The position numbers and the translations under genes were made by a program. A DNA stretch of 64,000 bases from Solenopsis invicta (lineage: Eukaryota > Arthropoda > Insecta > Hymenoptera > Formicidae): NCBI RefSeq assembly GCF_016802725.1, contig NC_052672.1:5857685-5921684 (forward strand). Direction: 5' to 3'. The notes below the pieces were generated by a model. That model saw only the letters and a program-made list of their open reading frames with translations. It had not been told where the DNA came from and did not search any database. Positions 55,484-64,000 of this stretch are shown piece by piece. The number at the start of each line of letters is the position of its first letter. The first letter of the stretch is position 1.

Positions 55484-56585
55484 AGTTGTGTAAAACTGTA
55501 ATGATTCATTTATTTAATACACAGTACATATCTCTCTATTATTATCGCTTATCTGAATTCAACGTCATGCTTATACTTATTTATACTGGCAGATTATTAT
55601 TTCGGCTACTTTGCAGTTACACTTCAAAGCTTCTGCTTTAACCTGTTTTTTTTTTACGTACATTTCATTTTAATAAAGATATAATTCACTTGTCTATAAA
55701 AAATACATGCACCCTTTTTTATTCTTTTATGAAAAGAACTTCTTCAAACTTTTTTCGCTGAATTATCATTTTAACTGGTATTTAAACCAAGTCCTTTAAT
55801 TGCTTAAATTTTAAACCGCCATTCACAACGATTTGTAAGTTTTGTGCACAACAATATTAATGCCTTCTTGCACAATTTTATTTCTGTGTGTTTCGATTCT
55901 TCTTTCGTTTGCTATTTCGGGCAGAAATAGTTGCTATCTGTTTAACTTCAATCATTACGTTTCTATTAAAGTCATTCTGAGCAAAAATGTATGTTTGTAT
56001 CATTTTAAATTAGATTATACTTGATATCAAATTATTTTTATGTAATAGGTAATTATTAAAATTTTAAAACCAAATAAATATTTACCTTCAATATTTATTT
56101 TTCTTTTCTAAACAAAAAGATTATATTCTTACGTAATTATAAATTATAACGTTTTTATAAATTGAATTTTTATATACATCTTTCTATCTAAAATTACTTA
56201 TTTTCTTTATCAACAAAAAAAGTGAGATAAAAATCTATTTAACGTATCGCAGTAAAAAGTAACACATGCGTAATCAATTAAATTACTTGTTTGAAAAATT
56301 GCGATTCTTACTCACAATCAGTTCTCCCTTATTCATCAATTTTCTTATCTTCCTGAAGTGATGTTACATTGCAGCAAGTTAATTGTGCATGCAGTCAAAT
56401 ACTCATTTTCTTTGTATATGTCTCTGTAAATAATCTGCTTGTTCCATTACTTTTATCACATTGCCTCGTCTGAGAATGCGTTGCTTTAATATAATTATTC
56501 TTTCACATTCATTTTTATTATTTACACGTGTTTCTCGATGTGACATAGAGAATAGATTAGCGCAAAAAAGTGAATTGAGAGCTCT

Positions 56586-56708
56586 GTTAGTGTGTGTTTG
56601 GGGAGACACTATTAGCGTTATTTGAATTAGTCTATCCTTGTTACATCTAATTAATGATAATAATAGAAAATACAAATAGCGCTAGTAGCAGTCTCTCCAA
56701 ACGCACCC
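56586..56708. mobile_element. Small MITE
   Basis: The ends GTGTGTGTTTGGGGAGACAC and, on the other strand, GGGTGCGTTTGGAGAGACTG are inverted, and pairing continues to TAGCG(T/C)TATTTG. The middle is about 45 bp. Confidence 0.65.
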
Positions 56709-57955
56709 TTTATTTTAACGCCTCAACATAACATCAGGTGATTCTTGAAAATCTGTCCCTCCTCCACTCCTCCATTTTGCGGAATTAAAAAAAATAGCCT
56801 AGAATTATATAATTATAAGCTATATATAAGTTTTCAAGTATTGCAACATTTTCATCTTGTAAATCGAAATTTAATTTTTTTAGTAGGAAGTTGAATGAAT
56901 ATTCATTCAATCCCTTCCATAACTGAAAAGTAAAGATATTGATAAAGTTTTAGGCAAAATTTAGAATTATTTGAAAAAGCTTTTATAGTCGATATAGTTT
57001 CAATTTTTAAATCCATTTTTTCACTTCTAAACAGCTATTAAATTATTAAGCTGTGACGAGATCAAGAGCACAGCACGCGAGGGAGGAGTTGCATCATAGT
57101 CAGAAAAACCCAAAGAAAATCAGTGGATGGACTTTTGATCATTAAGCACAGTTAATAATACAGAGTAAAATTAATGGTTAGTTTCGAGAACTAGATTTAA
57201 TATCGATATTGATAAAAAAACAAATTTTAATGTAATTAATTTTAATTAATTTTTTAATTTCAATATATCATTTCACTGTTTAATGGTATATTAGAAAGTT
57301 GAAACTAAATAAAATTAAGGTTGAAAATCATCGCATTATGCGATGTACCTTTTAAAAGAAGCGTGAAACGCGAGTTACTAATGGCGAGGCCCACGATGGT
57401 TAGTAACGAACAAAAAATTACGTTGGATAATAAGTGTTAAGATGAAAAAATAAACTTTTAAAATTGATACAGTTTTTAATGTATTTTATATGTATAAAAA
57501 CGCTTTTTAAGATCTTATAACGTTTTTTTTTTTTATCTTTTTGACTTAACAGTATTGGACTCGAACAATTAAGGGGTTACACTACTCTGCAAATTTTTTT
57601 TTTCGATTTTTTTTTTATTGGCTTAAATGATGTATAAACTATCCAAAAATAATATCCAAAAGCAATTTTGGGTGAAAAGCGACTAAAAATAATTTTTTTA
57701 TCTTATTTAGAAATAAAAGTATTCAAATGTCTTGTGAAATATTGCAATAGAAATTTTTTAAAACGTTGTGATGTGATATGTTACAATGGAAATGTTTCCG
57801 AAATCTATTACATTCAATAAATTTTCTAATTGAATTTTCTGAAATTAGGCAAATTCTGCTTAGATACATCAACCAAGTAGAAAATACTCAAGCAGAAAAT
57901 TTGTCTTAGTGCTTTCATCAACTATCCGAGCGAAAATTTTTTAAATGTATCCGTA

Positions 57956-58096
57956 ACGTGTGCTAACAATAAGTTTATGTAGTAGAAGTATGTACATACA
58001 AACCTGTTGAGCAAGAATGTTACGCAATAACATTATTGTGTGACATTCTTGATTAACAGGTTTATATATACTTCTACTATATAAACTTATCACGCG
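57956..58096. repeat. Long hairpin, arms about 65-70 bp
   Basis: The left arm (CGTGTGCTAACAATAAGTTT...GCAATAA) pairs with the right arm (CATTATTGTGTGACATTCTT...ACTTATCACGCG). The corresponding place near 29960-30050 holds only a left-arm-like sequence. Confidence 0.65.
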
Positions 58097-58142
58097 TGGC
58101 AAATGGATTTAGACATTTTTTGCTAGTTATTTTCTTAATTAT

Positions 58143-59010
58143 AGAGGACAACAGGATAATATGGCACCTATTTTTATTTTATTGAATAACTTTGTTTATA
58201 ATTAAGATTTTCTATTAAAACTTGAACGATTACATTCATCAAAGTGTTGTTTGACAGATTCTAGACTCAAAATAATGAAATATTTAGGGCGTGATTTATA
58301 AAAATCTAACGTACTGTATAATTGGTAAAAGAAACAAAGTAGTTGTAATATGACTATACGTAAAAATAATTTTTAAAAATTAGTTTAGTTTGAAAAAAAC
58401 ACAGTACCTTGTTACAAAATTATATATTTTTAACTTGTTTAAAATTTTTTTACGTTTAAAAACTTTAGAAATACCATTAGTAATTTTATTAGAAATATTA
58501 TTTTATCCTTGTTTAACATTAAACAACAAGCACAAAATGATGTCTCTAATGTTTCTAATTACCGCCCTTTAGAATGATAATTGATTTATTGAAAAAATAT
58601 TTCAATAAAAATTTTGCTTAAAGAATCATATTAACAAAATTCCATTTTATTTTTTTAACTTTGTATAACTCAAAATGTGTACAGCCAAATAAAAAGTTAA
58701 ATAACAAAAAAACACTCGAGTGTATCTACATTTGTGTGATAATATACTCAAGTTTAATAATACTGATGAAGTATGTGCAATTAAAGGTTAAAAGCGTACC
58801 TTGAAAAAATTTTGAAGTGCTCAAAAGTAAAAATGCTTTATAACAATTGTCAGTTATTATGTACTGGCATATTAGCATCATTAAAAAACGGCGGGTTACT
58901 AAATGAATAACTCTATAAGCAATTGTTAGAATACGTCACCTAATAACGGAGATAATAGGAGTAACTGTATTGTCGACAGTAGCCATAATACCCTCTTTTC
59001 CTTTACATAA
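58143..59010. mobile_element. Transposon-like segment shared with intron 8 of gene A
   Basis: The left edge GAGGACAACAGGATAATATG resembles 11156-11180, and the right edge AGCCATAATACCCTCTTTTC is its approximate inversion. The interior matches 11180-11215 and 12505-15130 in parts (AACGATTACATT, ACAGATTCTAGACTC, TAAAAAACGGC). It looks like a non-autonomous element of which gene A intron 8 holds a larger, re-invaded copy. Confidence 0.45.
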
Positions 59011-59579
59011 ATAATGCATTATTTTATTAAGTATTTCAAAAATCATCTTTGTATTTATTACGCTAATCAAATTGCAAATGATAAATGTAGAAGATATTAT
59101 TGTAATACTTTAAATGTAAAGTACTTAAAAAGAATGTTTAAATTACGATCAGTAATCCTTTGAATAAGATTTAGATCTGGTATAAAAATCGGTCTCTATT
59201 AGTTATGACGTAATTTCAAAGATTTCAAATTCTTGAATAGCATTGATAATCAGTAATTACTAAAATTAAGACATCGCCATGTGAAACAGCGGACTTTTTC
59301 CTGTAGGAAACGACGCTAATTTCATTATATTAATTCTACTTTTCTTCGGAAAAAAATTGAGAGATAAATGGATAATAATAAATTGCAAACATTATTCCAT
59401 TTTCAAACACTCGAAGAATTGGATTAAGATTTTACACGAAAAATTCTACCTTTTAACCTCAGTAAGTTTCAAAATCCAAAAAATTTTTTTAATAATGGGT
59501 AGCTTATTTTGACGTGGAATATCCTATGTTTTAGACACGACGTCCAATTTCTTACTTAATAATCTCTAGAATTCTCATA

Positions 59580-59880
59580 AAGACGACACCGGTGTCTACT
59601 TACCGTACGCAGCACCTAACCGATCGGCCGTCTATACAAAATGTTGGTTCGTCTTATCAACACAAACGCATCTCGTCGTGGCGGACTATTCTCGCGACTC
59701 GTCTTGACGGCGACGGTCCCAACAACAAAGTGAATTTTGAATATTTTACAGGGGGTACGCAAGGCTTCCTATCCCACGCAATGGTCTTCGTGGCGGCTTG
59801 CGATTGAGTCCTTGCGGCTCGCGTGAATCCCACTTTCACTTTTCAATGCACAGTTGAAGTATTTATATTGGTGCTCTCGG
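59580..59880. promoter_or_regulatory. GC-richer conserved block upstream of gene B (candidate promoter or 5' exon)
   Basis: Counterpart of 31040-31410, about 4.1 kb upstream of the gene B start codon. Conserved in nucleotide sequence but not in reading frame. The role is inferred only from position and composition. Confidence 0.35.
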
Positions 59881-59962
59881 GCAGTACATAATTTTTTTCC
59901 TGGAATTCCCGACGTTGACTAAGCTAGCGAACTTTTCCTCAAGTCTACGGCTAAAGCATTCC

Positions 59963-62900
59963 TTTCAGCTCCAAGCGAGATTTCCTATGTTATGATAAGT
60001 GTGGAGTATCAACATCTTTTTGCTTCGATTCATATTCTCAGTTTTCTGTAACGTGCAGCAACCTTAGTGCTACCCCACAAGAACATCCGAACTACGTAAT
60101 TATATTTACCTTACGGATAGCTTTGTGCATTAGGACCTAAGCAAAATGGTTAACTTATAATCTTAGGACAACTTTTATGATTTATATCTTTGTCTTTAGT
60201 TATAAGTTAACCATTCTGCTTAGAGCCTAGTTTAAGTTTACTTATAAGTTCGGGCTTAAGTTTGTGGTTTGTACTTAACGTAACGTAATGTCTTACGGAT
60301 ATTCTCGTGCGGAAGCTCGTGCCTACATTAGACAAGCGCGACACAGGTAATAAAATGAAGCGATGTCATCTAGTTGTACCTGCTCTTCTCCTAGCTCGAT
60401 GATCCTCAGGCGATAGTAAGTCCTCTTCCTCGAAATGATTCAACCGGGCGAGATGTTTGAAGAAAAAGATTTACGTACAAATTCTATAATTATGATACCG
60501 TCAGAAAATGGGCCTTTACTTTATAAGTTAGAAATCATTATAATTATTAAAAATTTATTTATAATAGTTACAAAATTTTTATTTGATGTTTATCTCTATG
60601 AGCATTTCCAATTATATTATGGATAATTATTTATGGAAAACGTTTTACTTCAAAAAATTATATGATATTATAATATATTATGCACGTATAACAAATAAAA
60701 AAGAATGCATCATAAAATTCATAAAACATTGGTACTAAATATTACGCCCAGTATTGGCGGTCCGGCGCGTGAACTTATCAATATTAGATTGACGTCTATC
60801 GTCGTCTGTGACATCTGTCGTCGTCTTATTCTCGCTTTTCTGGGATGAACTGGGATGAACACGTTTCGTATTAAAGATCATTATTCCATAAAGTCTGTCT
60901 TATTATTTTTTGTGCGCGCGAGTGCATCCAAAGGGCAGGTGTGCGTGAGAACGAATCGACTTGTCCGGTCGTAATCGTATTAATAACTTGAAATAAAATT
61001 GTCTATCTTTATTATATAAATGAAACTTTGATATCCTATACTTCCTTTATAATTAACTATATCTATATACATAAAAAAAACGAAAGACAATTTTTTAAAG
61101 TAATTTTACATGATTTTTAGAACAATGTTAGTAAAATATATAATATTATATTTCAAAATTTAGAAAATATGTCATTTATTTATTTATAGTAACTTAAAGA
61201 AAATTTTACTAAGTATTTGTAAATTTTATAAAGTACATGGTGTAAAAATTTTACTGCAGAACATTTAACTACTTGTTTGGTAATTTTTACTATGTAGTTT
61301 ATAAATTTTCTTTTTGTATATTTCAAAAATTGTTTTTGTCACAGATATTTGCTAGATTGCCAAATAATTCCAAGCTTTTCACCATACATTGTAAAATTTG
61401 TACTGAATTTGCGGTAAAATGTTACGAAAAATTTTCTCCGTGTATAATCTTCTCGTATATTTTTAGTATTTACGTAAATGTTGTCCTAATCAACAATTCC
61501 AGACCTTCTGTAATTTCAAAAAGAAAAAAGAAAAAACACTGAAACGATACTTCGGTACACTTTTACGGAGACTCTGTGAGCGTTCTCCGATTCTAATCTG
61601 CCCTTCAAATAAAATGTTATAATTTTCTAAAATTTTTGGTAAAAATATAATGATAGATTCTTAGAAGTATGTACTTTCATAAAACGCAATAAAAAGATAA
61701 TCAATTTTTTTCACCTTCTAATGGGTCCTACCCCTTTAAATATAAGTTCTTCAACCGGAACTTACACGGAATGCGTAAGATGCCGTACAACGGCTTTAAT
61801 GAAAGAGAACCTATAAAATTCTCCCATGAATTTGATTCATGGGGGAATGGGGTCGAGATTTTGGATGAGAAGCTACAACTTAACAAAAATTCATATCTGA
61901 AATAATATACACATATAAAAGAACAAAAAAAAAAGTGCTAAATTTACAAAATGATACTGAACTTTTTGATCCAATATATCTCGATCTTATACGTTGACTT
62001 TAAATCTTTGTAAACTTAATAAGTGGCGTAAGTGGCGAGGAACAACAGAGAGGGAAGGTACAGATATACAATGCATATTCTTCTGTGACACATTGTCAGT
62101 ATTGTTGTATACTCATACCTTACAGACAGGTTGATCTCTTTCTCTGAAGTCAAGATAAATGTTTATTATGCATTAATTTTAAACGTCGGTCTATTCAAAA
62201 TTTAATTTTTGACTTTAAAAGATCCTCGTGGTATTGTTAACAGCTTCCATTATAAAGAAAAAACTTTTAAATTCCGGACATAAATCTTTTAACTTTGGAC
62301 TAATACAACTATCAGACGTAAATAAATATTTTGGGGAAGAGAGCTCATAACTATAGAATTTTCATTGGTTCGTTATCTCACTGAGAGGAGGATCCATATC
62401 ATTCGATCGAAATGTCTGGACACTATAATACTGTAATAACTTAGCATGTTATCATTGATTTGCCGTATAAAAATATTCAGGTTATATCAGTTATTAATAA
62501 TTTTATTGTTTTTGCACCAATAACTGCGTAGGCTCGAATTGGCAAATTACTTTGAATTGTTTTAATTTTGGAGCCACTAAACTTATATTAATTCTTATGA
62601 TTTATTTAAGTTCTGCTACTTCAAAGAAATGAAATAATTTTTATTCTGTATAAATTTCTTTATAGATTTACGAGGGTAAGTCAAAAATTATCCGCACTTT
62701 TGCTAGAACACGTCTTTAAGTTTGTCATATCGCGTTCCGGGCAGGTAAGCTTTAAGTTGACACTATGGGGATCTTATAATCAAACCTGGACGTTGATCGC
62801 GTCAGTTTGTTTATCGCTACGAGCGTGTAAATATGACCGATCCGCTAAAAGTTAACTTAAAGCCTGCCTGCCCGGAACTCAGTATGACAAAAACGTGTTC

Positions 62901-63189
62901 TAGCAAAAGTACGGATAATTTTTGACTTACCCTAGTTTTATAGATTTTATTATATTATTTTTTCAGGTATAAAGTATAATAGAAATAATAAATACATTCA
63001 AGGAGTGGTTAATATTTTAGAGTTATTAACTCTATGTTTGAGAATTAGCGAAATGAAAGAATTCATTATTCAAACGTAATTTTATTAATTAAAGAGATAT
63101 AAAATAATATTATTTTATAATAAGAAATAGTATCTCGAGACGCACCTACATCGACATGATTATATTGCAGGTTGATCTTTTTTTATATC
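59963..63189. repeat. Intergenic block 3' of gene C, close paralog of 1-3344
   Basis: Aligns with the start of the window apart from scattered changes, loss of the hairpin centre (near 60200), a duplicated GGGATGAACT (60841-60860) and a small insertion near 61838. No gene is supported. It carries the MITE at 62671-62935. Confidence 0.75.
62671..62935. mobile_element. Mariner-like MITE, second copy
   Basis: Paralog of 2822-3090, with a more complete left end (CGAGGGTAAGTCAAAAATTA). It was duplicated together with its surroundings rather than inserted independently. Confidence 0.7.
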
Positions 63190-63403
63190 TTACAATCGTT
63201 TCCAAATAGCTTGATACATACTTTTTTTTAAAACGAAAATAATGAAAATCAATAAACCTTCAAGACTATAGTAGACTATGGTGATGTAAGAAAATATCGT
63301 CCAGTGATAATCAAAACCTAAACATTTCTCAATGAAGTAGTTTACTATATCAAATATCCATTGCATTCCCATGACGATGAACAGTTTGACGGTCATGATA
63401 AAT
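63190..63403 (-). CDS. Gene C: Methuselah-like receptor, last exon only (partial)
   Basis: The minus-strand exon begins after an AATAG acceptor (63404-63408) in the same phase as the last exons of genes A and B. It encodes RFIMTVKLFIVMGMQWIFDI (TM6) and LLIFIIFVLKKSMYQAIWKR (TM7). The stop TAA (63190-63192) comes one residue after KR, where gene A has CAA and continues for 11 more residues. The remaining exons lie beyond the right edge. 63404-64000 is intron 8, similar to 8456-8990 and 35785-36060, with no other feature seen. Confidence 0.85.
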
Positions 63404-64000
63404 CTATTAACAAATAATATAAATTTAATTGATTAAAACATAATATAAACAAAATCTTTCTATAGAATAAAATTGGAAATAAAGTAAATGATACATAAAC
63501 ATACGACTCATGAATACAGATGAAATAGCTATAAAATTAGATAAATATTATAAAAATTTCTGTTTTATTATTACAATGTATTTAGCATTCTTTGGACATT
63601 CGCTAAAATACCAAAATAATTGAGTATAAAGCGTTCCTCATTTATTAGAAGTTAATAGCAACAGTTATTTGTATGTACCCATTAAACATTAACTGACAGT
63701 AACATAATATTAATATTACAATGAATATAAGATTAGTAATATTTATGCTTGTTTTGGCAAAGCAATGGTAAAGAGAATCAAAAACGAGCAATTTATATAT
63801 AGTTATAAATTGAATTCCTCCTTTACTTTTATTTCTATTTTTATTAAAAGAGCTAAATAATTTGATTCACCTAATCATTATCAGCCGCAACTAATTTGAC
63901 AATTGATGTCGTATTATCTCATGTCGTTAGAATAAGTTGTTAATCCGTCATTTTATTGTACTAATAAATGCCTTGTTCAAAATTTCCTGAATAGATGGGC

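Larger units (their letters stand above)
55484..59962. other. Intergenic region 5' of gene B
   Basis: No supported gene. Contains a MITE (56586-56708), a G/C-poor stretch with long T and A runs (57500-57720), a hairpin (57956-58096), a transposon-like segment (58143-59010) and a GC-richer block (59580-59880) homologous to the one upstream of gene A. Confidence 0.65.

Noticed and set aside
1..64000. CRISPR array, prokaryotic operon or phage region
   Set aside because: Spliced receptor genes, eukaryotic transposons and AT-rich spacer throughout. The direct repeats seen are minisatellite or transposon arms, not spaced repeats.

Overview
The window is AT-rich animal nuclear DNA. It has spliced genes with GT-AG introns of several kilobases and many transposons (BEL/Pao, mariner, Tc1-like, hAT-type, foldback). 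The receptor family and the transposon mix point to an insect, plausibly an ant or another hymenopteran; the species is inference. I see no bacterial gene, CRISPR array or functional tRNA/rRNA gene.

The backbone is a tandem array of Methuselah-like (Mth, secretin-type) G-protein coupled receptor genes, all on the minus strand. From left to right: a decapitated relic keeping only part of the last exon (3345-3517), complete gene A (8209-25338), complete gene B (35574-55483), and the last exon of gene C (63190-63403) running off the right edge. I assembled genes A and B from paralogous comparison into nine coding exons each with matching phases. They predict about 693 and 675 residues: signal peptide, long cysteine-rich ectodomain, seven membrane segments.

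Layout: 1-3344 is intergenic DNA nearly the same as 59963-63189. 3518-8208 and 25339-35573 are homologous intergenic blocks, differently loaded with transposons. Intron 6 of gene A holds a mariner (16400-17721) with an intact reading frame but a changed catalytic residue. Intron 8 of gene A holds a palindromic Tc1-like remnant (11222-12502). Intron 8 of gene B holds a complete BEL/Pao retrotransposon (38921-45130) with identical LTRs, a 5-bp target duplication and one 1809-codon gag-pol frame. Most insertions are present in one tandem unit and absent from the homologous site of the other, so they postdate that duplication.

The most striking observation concerns receptor evolution. Around exons 3 and 4 the introns of A and B are about 97% identical. 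The exons differ far more, and nearly every codon difference is a replacement (about two silent changes in both exons together). That looks like diversification of the ectodomain within an otherwise homogenised tract. Gene A also lacks one base in its TM3 exon relative to gene B, which a donor site 4 bp downstream could compensate.
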